Source: Burkholderiaceae bacterium
GTDB taxonomy: Bacteria; Pseudomonadota; Gammaproteobacteria; Burkholderiales; Burkholderiaceae_C
Reading direction: 5' to 3'
Assembly: GCA_016790575.1 (NCBI GenBank)
Contig: JAEUOU010000022.1
Location: forward strand, 18,076-82,075
Length of the DNA stretch: 64,000 bases
Shown here: positions 29,023-36,389 of the stretch, piece after piece
Position numbering within the stretch: the stretch's first letter is position 1
Layout of the letters: every line of letters begins with the position of its first letter
The notes under the pieces: model-generated
The model's input: only the letters and a program-made list of their open reading frames with translations
Database searches by the model: none
What the model was told of the DNA's origin: nothing
Position numbers and translations under genes: made by a program

Positions 29023-29985
29023 TCAGCGATGACGCAGAAGAACCTGAAGTTTGTAACCCAGCTTACGTTCGTGTATTAGCTGTGGAGTCAGGAAATCGAG
29101 GTTCAGTTGCGAGCGGAAGGAGCCTTGATAAGGATGTTCGTAATCGAGGAAATTCAACAAGGGCTTGAGCTCGTCTATCACCGAGTCCACCGCGACGAGG
29201 TCAAAACCAGCACGAGCAGAAGCACGCTGGATCGTGGATTCACCATATAGATTCACATGTTCGAGTCCGTCAAACATATTGCATTGGTCACGCATTATTC
29301 GGGCTGCGAGAGCGTCGGCGCTGGGGATTTGCAGAAAAATCATACCCCCGCGGTCAAGTCGCTTAGAGAGGTTCTGCAAATAGGCGACACCATCCTTGAT
29401 ATGCTCGAATACGTCCCAAAGGCTGATCAGTGAAAATTTGGCGGTCTCTGGTATTTCATCAATCGTCCCATTCCATACCTGATGCCCTTTACGTTGTGCG
29501 ATCCCCACCTCTTGTTCGTTAAGCTCGACCCCATAAGTTCCCCAACCACGTTCCCGAGCGACATCAAGAAACAATCCACTGGAGCATCCGATATCGAGAA
29601 CGTTCCCTCCATGAACGTGGCGCTGCACCATATCCATTCCCGCTGAATAGATGCGCCGGTAAAAATCCGCTTCGGATTCATGGGCCATAGCCTGTACCCC
29701 GGTGTTGTGCCGGTAATAATCCGTCAGTGCACTATCAGTGAAAACCGGGTTAAGGTATACCATCGAGCAGTCATCGCAGCGCACATAGTGACCCCCGTTC
29801 TTGCTGAACAGTCCATGCTGGGAACTACTTCCACATACGGGACAAACTCGCAGCTCCAAAAGATTTTCTCTTAGCTGCCCTGTTGCAGGATCGATAAATG
29901 ACTTGCGGTATCGATCCGTTTCATCGTACATGTGTTGACGTTGCTGGTGCAAAGCAGCGGCATTTTCAGTATCAATTCGGTTCAT
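29023..29985 (-). CDS. class I SAM-dependent methyltransferase with N-terminal zinc ribbon
   Basis: 320 residues from MNRIDTENAAALHQQRQHMY; an upstream in-frame start would overlap the SDR gene. The N-terminal ribbon has LRVCPVCGSSSQHGLFSKNG and VRCDDCSMVYLNP. The SAM site is NVLDIGCSSGLFLDVARERG, with FSLISLWDVFEHIKDGVAYL downstream. Position in a nonulosonate operon next to an amidination module suggests methylation of an acetimidoyl group or a hydroxyl, as with the PtmH-type enzyme of Campylobacter; this is inference. The gene is clearly richer in A and T than the flanking core genes. Confidence 0.82.
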   Translation of the reverse strand: MNRIDTENAAALHQQRQHMYDETDRYRKSFIDPATGQLRENLLELRVCPVCGSSSQHGLFSKNGGHYVRCDDCSMVYLNPVFTDSALTDYYRHNTGVQAMAHESEADFYRRIYSAGMDMVQRHVHGGNVLDIGCSSGLFLDVARERGWGTYGVELNEQEVGIAQRKGHQVWNGTIDEIPETAKFSLISLWDVFEHIKDGVAYLQNLSKRLDRGGMIFLQIPSADALAARIMRDQCNMFDGLEHVNLYGESTIQRASARAGFDLVAVDSVIDELKPLLNFLDYEHPYQGSFRSQLNLDFLTPQLIHERKLGYKLQVLLRHR

Positions 29986-30022
29986 GTAAATTTTCTTTAT
30001 TTGATAAGTTAAAAAAGACGAC

Positions 30023-30826
30023 TCACCATGCGCTCCATCCGCCATCTACTAGCAAATGCTGGCCAGTTGTGTAGCGGGCCCAACGACTGGCCAGATACAG
30101 TACAGCACCAACGATGTCTTCCTCGGTACCCATACGTCCCAGTGGAGTTCGCTGCTCGTACCGACGCACAAAACTCTCGGGTTGCCCGCGCGAAATTCCA
30201 CCGGGAGATACCGCGTTGACTCGCACTGCGGGCGCCATCGTCGTTGCAAGCCATCGGGTCAGTTGAATGACCCCGCCCTTTGATGCACCGTAAGCCGCGG
30301 GGTTGCTCATCGAGGTTCCGTCGTAGAGACTCCAGTCAGGGCCAAGTGCCCCGTAGATCGAACCAATGTTCACGATCGCACCCCCGGACGGACTTCGTGC
30401 CAATGAAGGTGCCAAGCCTTGGCACAGATGGAAAACCGCAATGAGGTTGACCTCCAACGCGCGTCGGAATGTATCGACACTTTGCTGATCAAAAGGCACT
30501 GCCCACCCGGTCAGACCTGACGTGCCGACAAAGGCAGCATTGTTTACCAGGACTTGGATCGGTTGTCCTGCAGCCACCAGTTGATCGATCAAGCACTGGC
30601 GCGAAGGTTGATCCTCCAGGTCACATTCCATAAAACAGACAGGACGTCCGTTTGCACCCCGCATCTCCTCCCGAACTGGGGCCCAATCACTCCCGGCCCG
30701 ATCAACCAGAACCAGTTCGGCATCAAGTTCGGCAAATCCGGCAGCAAGCTTACGGCCAATTCCTCCTGCAGCACCCGTGATGAGGACTCGGCCGCCCGTA
30801 AAACTCATCTCCTCAATCCATTTCAC
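30023..30826 (-). CDS. short-chain dehydrogenase/reductase (PtmA-like)
   Basis: 267 residues. Classical SDR: RVLITGAAGGIGRKLAAGFA, LVNNAAFVG, GGAIVNIGSIYGALGP and the catalytic NPAAYGASKGGVIQLTRWLA. The C-terminus TGQHLLVDGGWSAW is typical. SDRs of this kind (PtmA) occur beside neuA-type genes in legionaminic-acid loci, where their step is not firmly settled. It overlaps the end of the cytidylyltransferase gene by 14 bases; a later ATG at 30808 is possible but has worse ribosome-site spacing. Confidence 0.85.
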   Translation of the reverse strand: MKWIEEMSFTGGRVLITGAAGGIGRKLAAGFAELDAELVLVDRAGSDWAPVREEMRGANGRPVCFMECDLEDQPSRQCLIDQLVAAGQPIQVLVNNAAFVGTSGLTGWAVPFDQQSVDTFRRALEVNLIAVFHLCQGLAPSLARSPSGGAIVNIGSIYGALGPDWSLYDGTSMSNPAAYGASKGGVIQLTRWLATTMAPAVRVNAVSPGGISRGQPESFVRRYEQRTPLGRMGTEEDIVGAVLYLASRWARYTTGQHLLVDGGWSAW

Positions 30827-31535
30827 GGGACTTCTCCTGTCTACGGCGCATCAGATACTCCGCCCATTCGAAGTCTTCCAGGCTATCGATATCGACGCAG
30901 TGATCGCGGGGCAGCTCAACAGCCGCCAGGCGGCCATCGAATAGGCGCTCAGCACGGAGAACGAATTCCGGGCGGACGGCATAGGCAACGGTTGCGATGT
31001 CGAATACAGCGGGAGCATCTTGCCGCCGAGTCACGTCATCGGGCGGCGCGATGATCAAGCGAACCAGTCCATCCTTATCGCGAGTCACCATATTGAAATA
31101 GGGGTTGCGGTGCGCCTCGCTCACCGTCAACACCCCATCGACATCGCCGATCGCAAGCCGCTGAAGACATAACTCCAGATCGCCGGACTCGCGCAAAGGT
31201 GCCGTAGCAGGAACCGAAAGCATGGCAGCAGGCAGTCGCTTTTCATCATCCTGCAGCCAGCGAAGTGCGTGCTGCCACGCGAACCATTCTGGAGCGCCAT
31301 CCGTCGCCAAATGCGCCGGCCGAATGAAAGGCACCTCACCCCCATAGGCGCGCGCGACTTCTGCAATAGACTGGTCATCCGTAGAAACGATGACACGCCG
31401 TACGCCCGCACACGCCTGTGCGTGACCGATAGACCATGCCAACAACGGCTTTCCGCTAAACGGTCGAATATTCTTACCGGGTAGGCCTTTGGATCCACCA
31501 CGCGCAAAAATGAACGCAACGGTCTCCACGGTCAT
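30813..31535 (-). CDS. CMP-nonulosonate cytidylyltransferase (NeuA/LegF-like)
   Basis: 240 residues from MTVETVAFIFARGGSKGLPG. Activates the nonulosonic acid with CTP. The CTP loop is ARGGSKGLPGKNIRPFSGKP; VIVSTDDQSIAEVARAYGGE, LSVPATAPLRESGDLELCL and CVDIDSLEDFEWAEYLM are the other NeuA motifs. The start overlaps the upstream oxidoreductase stop (ATGA). A longer in-frame start inside that gene is rejected. Confidence 0.92.
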   Translation of the reverse strand: MTVETVAFIFARGGSKGLPGKNIRPFSGKPLLAWSIGHAQACAGVRRVIVSTDDQSIAEVARAYGGEVPFIRPAHLATDGAPEWFAWQHALRWLQDDEKRLPAAMLSVPATAPLRESGDLELCLQRLAIGDVDGVLTVSEAHRNPYFNMVTRDKDGLVRLIIAPPDDVTRRQDAPAVFDIATVAYAVRPEFVLRAERLFDGRLAAVELPRDHCVDIDSLEDFEWAEYLMRRRQEKSREMD

Positions 31536-32539
31536 GCGAATGACTCCACATCGACTCGAGTTCCTCCGGCCGAAGCGGACCGCCGTGCAGCGTCGACCAC
31601 CCGCAGAACACAAGCGCCGTCGCGCAAGGTTACCTCTGGGACTGCACCGGTTCGACATGCCAATGCAAATCCATCCCATTGAATTCGGTAGGTGGCGTCT
31701 CGTTCCGGTGGCACATGCTCCAAGGTTTCCCAAGCATCAGCGTCTTGCCGAAAAAACTGTACGTGCCCGGTCAAACCATTCCACCGCAGACTGCCCATTT
31801 CCCCAATAAGGGTACAGGTTCGAGTTGCGTCGTGCCGAACAAAATCCAACTGAACAGACGCAACACAATGCTCAGGACCACTCAGCCCCAAAACAAGCAA
31901 CGCCGTGTCTTCCACGTCAATTTGCCAGGAGCCCTGTCGGAGCAAATGAGAGGAAACCCACTTCACCGGACCGAGCATCCACTGCAAGTAGTCGATTTCA
32001 TGACTTAACTCCAGCAATACACCGCCACCGAGTGAGCGCTGCGCCGAAACACTGCGCAACGGGTCAATGTTCTTTCGCCACGAGGCAAGATGTTGCCCTA
32101 CCTCAATGCGGGCCGAGTGAATTCGGCCAAGCCTGCGCTGTAGGCACCAACTATGTAACAAGCGCAAGCCCGGGGCATAGCGAAGGTTGTAACCGACCTG
32201 AAAGGTGCAGCGGTTGGTCTGGGCCAATTGCGTCAGTTCATCCACCCCATCAAGGTCGACGGAGACAGGCTTCTCCACCAACACATGGGCGCCGGTCTGC
32301 AACCACGCCTTTGCAGATGCAACATGTGCGACAGCCGCATTAGCTACCACGACCGCATCGGGTTGAAAACTCTGTGCCTCCAACATATTGGTAAACACCT
32401 GCACGTCGGAATCACCGGCAAACCGGTGAGTACCGTGTTCGCTCAGAACGGCGAGACTCAAACCCGGATCCTGTTCCCGAATAACCCGTAGATGACGCTG
32501 GCCTATGCTGCCAAAACCGTGAACAAGAACGCGCTTCAT
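31532..32539 (-). CDS. Gfo/Idh/MocA-family oxidoreductase
   Basis: 335 residues. Rossmann start KRVLVHGFGSIGQRHLRVIR, then AVVVANAAVAHVASAKAWLQ and the family lysine in GAHVLVEKPVSVDLDGVDEL. ELSHEIDYLQWMLGPVKWVS is a C-terminal sheet-domain motif. Probably acts on a sugar or nucleotide-sugar; the substrate cannot be read. It sits between the HisF-like and cytidylyltransferase genes with ATGA overlaps on both sides, so it is firmly part of the operon. Confidence 0.88.
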   Translation of the reverse strand: MKRVLVHGFGSIGQRHLRVIREQDPGLSLAVLSEHGTHRFAGDSDVQVFTNMLEAQSFQPDAVVVANAAVAHVASAKAWLQTGAHVLVEKPVSVDLDGVDELTQLAQTNRCTFQVGYNLRYAPGLRLLHSWCLQRRLGRIHSARIEVGQHLASWRKNIDPLRSVSAQRSLGGGVLLELSHEIDYLQWMLGPVKWVSSHLLRQGSWQIDVEDTALLVLGLSGPEHCVASVQLDFVRHDATRTCTLIGEMGSLRWNGLTGHVQFFRQDADAWETLEHVPPERDATYRIQWDGFALACRTGAVPEVTLRDGACVLRVVDAARRSASAGGTRVDVESFA

Positions 32540-33336
32540 AAAGCCAGGCCCAAGGTCACCGGAGCAGGCCATTGGGCCATCACGGTCCCAGCAGAAACAA
32601 TTTGCTCGCGTGCGCGGGCCAAGCCATCACCAATGAAATTGAACAAGTGTGCCGTCGCGACAGCGTCTACCCGTTTGTCGGCAAGCCCCGCCAACAGGTG
32701 GGTGGCATTGCCCACGCCGCCCGCCAAGATAATGGGAACATCACAATCAGGCGGAACCAAATCGAGCAAACTCAAATCGTATCCTTGGCCAGTTCCATCA
32801 CGGTCCATCGAATTGAGGTAGATCTCGCCAACATTCGATTCGCGCACCCAACTCAGAAAATCTCGAGCATCCGAATCCAAACGGCGAGATCCGTTTTCGA
32901 CCCAAACGCGCGCGAATCCATCGCTATCACGGCGCAAGTCGACGGCGCCAACGACGCATTGCTGCCCAAAGTCTTCAGCGAGTCTCGCAGCCAATGTCTG
33001 CTGGTCATACAGTGCCGAATTGATAACGACCTTGTCCGCCCCACTACGCAACAAGCGTCGGGCGTACTCTGGCGTACGCACACCGCCGCCGGCTGCAATC
33101 GGAACAAAGCAGCCTGCAGTCAGCGCCTGCAAAGTGTCACAGAATCGGCTCTCGTCCCGTCGATTGCGAGTTACATCCAGAACGATCAGTTCATCGATGA
33201 AAAAGGCGATTCGGGAGAAATCGTAGTGCTTTTGCAACCAGCGAAGATCTCCCACCTTTTGCAGCCGAAAGTTTCGACTCAGCATGAACGAACCGCTGTC
33301 GTACAACAACGTGAAAATCAGGCGCTTCTTAAGCAT
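32536..33336 (-). CDS. HisF-like cyclase subunit paralogue (amidination ammonia channel)
   Basis: 266 residues, HisF TIM barrel but diverged at the start: MLKKRLIFTLLYDSGSFMLS, where standard HisF has a PCLDV motif. VPIAAGGGVRTPEYARRLL, DKVVINSALYD, VVGAVDLRRD and PIILAGGVGNATHLLAGL are recognisable. In P. aeruginosa B-band O antigen a second HisF/HisH pair with WbpG supplies ammonia for turning an acetamido into an acetamidino group. The same trio is present here, so a role in histidine synthesis is unlikely. No other his genes are nearby. Confidence 0.88.
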   Translation of the reverse strand: MLKKRLIFTLLYDSGSFMLSRNFRLQKVGDLRWLQKHYDFSRIAFFIDELIVLDVTRNRRDESRFCDTLQALTAGCFVPIAAGGGVRTPEYARRLLRSGADKVVINSALYDQQTLAARLAEDFGQQCVVGAVDLRRDSDGFARVWVENGSRRLDSDARDFLSWVRESNVGEIYLNSMDRDGTGQGYDLSLLDLVPPDCDVPIILAGGVGNATHLLAGLADKRVDAVATAHLFNFIGDGLARAREQIVSAGTVMAQWPAPVTLGLAL

Positions 33337-33353
33337 TTTCAGAGTTGCAGTTG

Positions 33354-33974
33354 CTAAGTTTTGAGAAAGTTGAGCAACACGCGGAGCCCATTCGTTTGGC
33401 TTTTCTCTGGGTGAAACTGGGTACCAAACACGTTTTCGTGCTCATAAGCGGCAACAAACTCTACCCCGTGGTCAGTTCGTGCATACAGTCCGGGACCGCT
33501 GGTATCACACAACCTGTAAGAATGGACAAAATAGAAGTCCGTCGGCGAACATAAACCTGAAAATAGACGTGAACCCGTCTCATGACGCACGCTATTGAAA
33601 CCAATGTGCGGTACTTTAATCCCAAGCCCTTGAAAGCGATCAACTTGCCCTGGGATCAGCCCCAAGCCCACACTGAAACCGTCCTCGCTACCACTTTCGG
33701 CAAGCAGTTGCATTCCCAAACACACTCCCAGCAATTTTGCACCTCGCTTGCGTACTGCTTCGCGTAGCGCATCACTCAGTCCACGACCGTCAAGCGCCTG
33801 CATCGCCCGACGAAAGGAGCCAACCCCTGGAAGAACAATGACCGGGGAAACAAGTACGTGGTCGGGGTCTTCGGAAATCTGTGGCTCATAGCCGAGATAG
33901 CGCAACCCGCTGGCAACGGACCAAAGGTTGCCCATCCCGTAGTCCACGATGGTGACTTTCGATACTCCGCTCAT
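33354..33974 (-). CDS. HisH-like glutamine amidotransferase paralogue
   Basis: 206 residues, class I glutaminase. VTIVDYGMGNLWSVASGLRY, PVIVLPGVGSFRRAMQAL, the nucleophile in KLLGVCLGMQLLAESGSEDG and the His-Glu pair in VFGTQFHPEKSQTNGLRVLL give a complete catalytic triad. It should pass ammonia to the HisF-like partner encoded 17 bases downstream for the sugar amidotransferase encoded 4 bases upstream. Confidence 0.92.
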   Translation of the reverse strand: MSGVSKVTIVDYGMGNLWSVASGLRYLGYEPQISEDPDHVLVSPVIVLPGVGSFRRAMQALDGRGLSDALREAVRKRGAKLLGVCLGMQLLAESGSEDGFSVGLGLIPGQVDRFQGLGIKVPHIGFNSVRHETGSRLFSGLCSPTDFYFVHSYRLCDTSGPGLYARTDHGVEFVAAYEHENVFGTQFHPEKSQTNGLRVLLNFLKT

Positions 33975-33978
33975 AAGA

Positions 33979-35100
33979 CTACTTCACGGCGAAACGAGGA
34001 ACCCAATACCCGTCTTTTTTAACGAAAAGCTCAGGATTCGCCCAGCGGTCCAGAGCCGCGTCAAAGGACGATCGGTCCATCTGATAATAGTCAAGATACG
34101 TTTCCAGAAACTCGTGCGGATACTGTCCGTCGTACAAACGGACCAGATTGAGCGCCTGATCACGGTCCATCGCGCCGCGGCGCACCTCAATCGAAGCGTC
34201 CTGGTTCGCTCGTCCAAATCCGAACTTCAGGTACATGAGATACGTGTGGAGAGCGTAAAGTGCTTGATCGTTTTGTGCAAAGTTGGTAAACGTTCCCGGA
34301 TTCGTCGACTCCGCTTCCTGCAGTCCGCAGTGTTCTTTGGCAATGAGATAGTTTCGGTATGGATCCCAATTTTCGAAATACGACCAGTGGGTAATCTCGA
34401 TGGGTTGCTTTTGCAAGTCCTCGTCAGAGGGAAAGCGAAAAAAGAAGAGATCGCTCTCGGACAAACCACTGGCATCCAATACTTTGTCATACCCCCCCTC
34501 AAGATAGATACGGCGCATGTACTGTGTATCGTAGATGGGATTTTTGTCGGTTTCGGTAGTTCCGCCGTACTCGACCTCCCCATCCTCACCGTAGAAAATC
34601 AGACCAATCCCCATCTTCTGCGCCATTCGCACCACGCCGGCCTGTATAGCAATCAGCCAACCGTAATAGGGGAAACCCATCTCCACCAGTCCCAGGCGGT
34701 TCAACTGGCGCATCGCCTCATGGGCGGGATTAATCGAGATGTGGTTGTAGCCACTTTCAACGAACGCGCGCAGATTTCGGTCTCCCAACGGAAGAGACAA
34801 TGCGGGTGTCACCGTAACGGCTAAAGGATTCATGCCGTATTTGTGTCGCAGGTTCCAAGCAACGTACGATCCGTCCTTGCCACCGCTCACGGGGACGAGA
34901 CAGTCGAAAGGACCTCTTCCCCGGTGCTTGTCAAGCAAACGCTCCAATTCTCGATGACGCGCGGGCCAGTCCAAAGATTTCTTTTTTTCCGCCCAGACAC
35001 AGGCGTTGCATAACCCACGACTGTCATAAGAGATGCGTGGTCGGGTTGACATGGCCAGGCAATTGGAGCACCAGCGAAGTTTTTCGAGATATGAACTCAT
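33979..35100 (-). CDS. N-acetyl sugar amidotransferase (PseA/WbpG/PtmG-like)
   Basis: 373 residues. An N-terminal four-cysteine zinc site (RWCSNCLAMSTRP and GLCNACVWAEKKK) is followed by an ATP-pyrophosphatase loop LVPVSGGKDGSYVAWNLRHK. FYGEDGEVEYGGTTETDKNP is characteristic of this family. It makes an acetamidino group from an N-acetyl group with ammonia from the HisH/HisF-like pair. In nonulosonate loci it yields 5- or 7-acetimidoyl derivatives. It is the first gene of the amidination block and starts 50 bases after the preceding gene, the widest gap in the operon. Confidence 0.92.
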   Translation of the reverse strand: MSSYLEKLRWCSNCLAMSTRPRISYDSRGLCNACVWAEKKKSLDWPARHRELERLLDKHRGRGPFDCLVPVSGGKDGSYVAWNLRHKYGMNPLAVTVTPALSLPLGDRNLRAFVESGYNHISINPAHEAMRQLNRLGLVEMGFPYYGWLIAIQAGVVRMAQKMGIGLIFYGEDGEVEYGGTTETDKNPIYDTQYMRRIYLEGGYDKVLDASGLSESDLFFFRFPSDEDLQKQPIEITHWSYFENWDPYRNYLIAKEHCGLQEAESTNPGTFTNFAQNDQALYALHTYLMYLKFGFGRANQDASIEVRRGAMDRDQALNLVRLYDGQYPHEFLETYLDYYQMDRSSFDAALDRWANPELFVKKDGYWVPRFAVK

Positions 35101-35150
35101 GAAATCAGGACCCTAGGATGAGGAAAGGGGGTTACTTGGAGCCTAGCAGA

Positions 35151-36389
35151 TCACGAAACGCCCGGTGCCAGCAAAGCAGAGATCTGGTCGACAACGGCCG
35201 CAGTTGCTCCGCCTAATCCGATTCGATCACCCGCTTGAGCTTGACTTCGTCTCGCAAAGACAGACTCAAGTGTTGGGAGAACCTCGGAAACGCGGCACTC
35301 TGCGGCAATACCCATAGCAGCAAGCGGCATCGAATGATCAAATATCGAACCCCTCACCTGCACAACCGGCAGCCCGAGTGCGTGCGCTTGCAATGCAACG
35401 GTCGATGTCATTGTTGCGACGACGTCGCACGCGTTCAACGCGACGGCGATGTCGCAGTCACGGGTAGTTAGGAGCGTAGCATTTGCGCGGCTTGGGTCAT
35501 CGATACTCTCGTTGGGATGAGGTCTGATAATGAGGTGCCGCCCCGGTGCAGCGTCCGCCCAAGTCAACATTTCCGTGAGGATATAGGCAGGGAGCAAGGG
35601 ATCACCCACAAGTCCAGGCGCCGTCGGATGGGACCGGTACTCGGGCTGAGATGCCCACAACACGATCTCGCGAGTTCCTGAGGGGAATTGCAAACGCAGT
35701 GTTTCACCGGTCGCCCTAAATCTCGGCTGAACCAAGGCATCGAAAGATGGGTTGCCCGTCACCACAACTTCCTCGGCCCTTCGTCCCGCGTCAATGAAGC
35801 GTCGACGAACTTCTTCATTCAGCACACACAGTCTGCTACAGAAGCCACTTTCGCTGAGCCATGCGATTTCGTCGATGGCGAACATGCTGTTGATACACAA
35901 CGCTGGTACGCCAAGTCGGCGCGCAGCTACGCCGGCCGCACGCTCAGCGCGCGGGGAATTGGTTATGACAACTAACGAAGGCTCCACCTGGGCCAATATC
36001 CGCTCCATCGTTCGAACGGGGAAAAATTGGTGCCTGCCATAAGCGCGATAGCGCCTCCAAGCCTCTTCCTCACCAACATCACTGACCATATCGGCAAATG
36101 AGAGGCCCAGATAGGCGCGCGTTTCCTCCGGCTCGACGGACCCTCCAGACTCCATCGTGCGAGCCAATTCTTCACCCCAACGGAGTGCCGGTGCATCGTC
36201 GCCTCTGACGAAATCCCTAAACTGTCGGACTTTCAACCCAGCCGCACGCGCCGTTGCTGCGGCACTTGTGAGGGCAAGCACCTCCACTTCGGCCAAGCCT
36301 CGACGGATACATTCCTGCGCTACCGGGATGACCATGCTGATATGGCCTCCCCCGTAGGAAACAAACAGGATTCGCGCAGATCGGCTCAG
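35151..36389 (-). CDS. predicted GT-B glycosyltransferase-like protein (nonulosonate transferase candidate)
   Basis: About 413 residues if begun at a CTG (36389) that overlaps the upstream stop as CTGA and has AAGGAG seven bases before it; a GTG at 36410 without a visible ribosome site is the alternative. The N-terminus RILFVSYGGGHISMVIPVAQ and VVITNSPRAERAAGVAARRL, VVVTGNPSFDAL, GRHLIIRPHPNESIDDPS and VVATMTSTVALQAHALGLPV give a GT-B layout with an N-terminal glycine loop. It resembles UDP-GlcNAc epimerases and surface-carbohydrate transferases in general but no precise family. As the only apparent soluble transferase in the operon it may add the nonulosonic acid. Confidence 0.7.
   Translation of the reverse strand: MSRSARILFVSYGGGHISMVIPVAQECIRRGLAEVEVLALTSAAATARAAGLKVRQFRDFVRGDDAPALRWGEELARTMESGGSVEPEETRAYLGLSFADMVSDVGEEEAWRRYRAYGRHQFFPVRTMERILAQVEPSLVVITNSPRAERAAGVAARRLGVPALCINSMFAIDEIAWLSESGFCSRLCVLNEEVRRRFIDAGRRAEEVVVTGNPSFDALVQPRFRATGETLRLQFPSGTREIVLWASQPEYRSHPTAPGLVGDPLLPAYILTEMLTWADAAPGRHLIIRPHPNESIDDPSRANATLLTTRDCDIAVALNACDVVATMTSTVALQAHALGLPVVQVRGSIFDHSMPLAAMGIAAECRVSEVLPTLESVFARRSQAQAGDRIGLGGATAAVVDQISALLAPGVS

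Noticed and set aside
32536..33974. Histidine biosynthesis (hisH-hisF) operon
   Set aside because: Only these two paralogues are present, the HisF start motif has diverged, and the amidotransferase partner points to sugar amidination.
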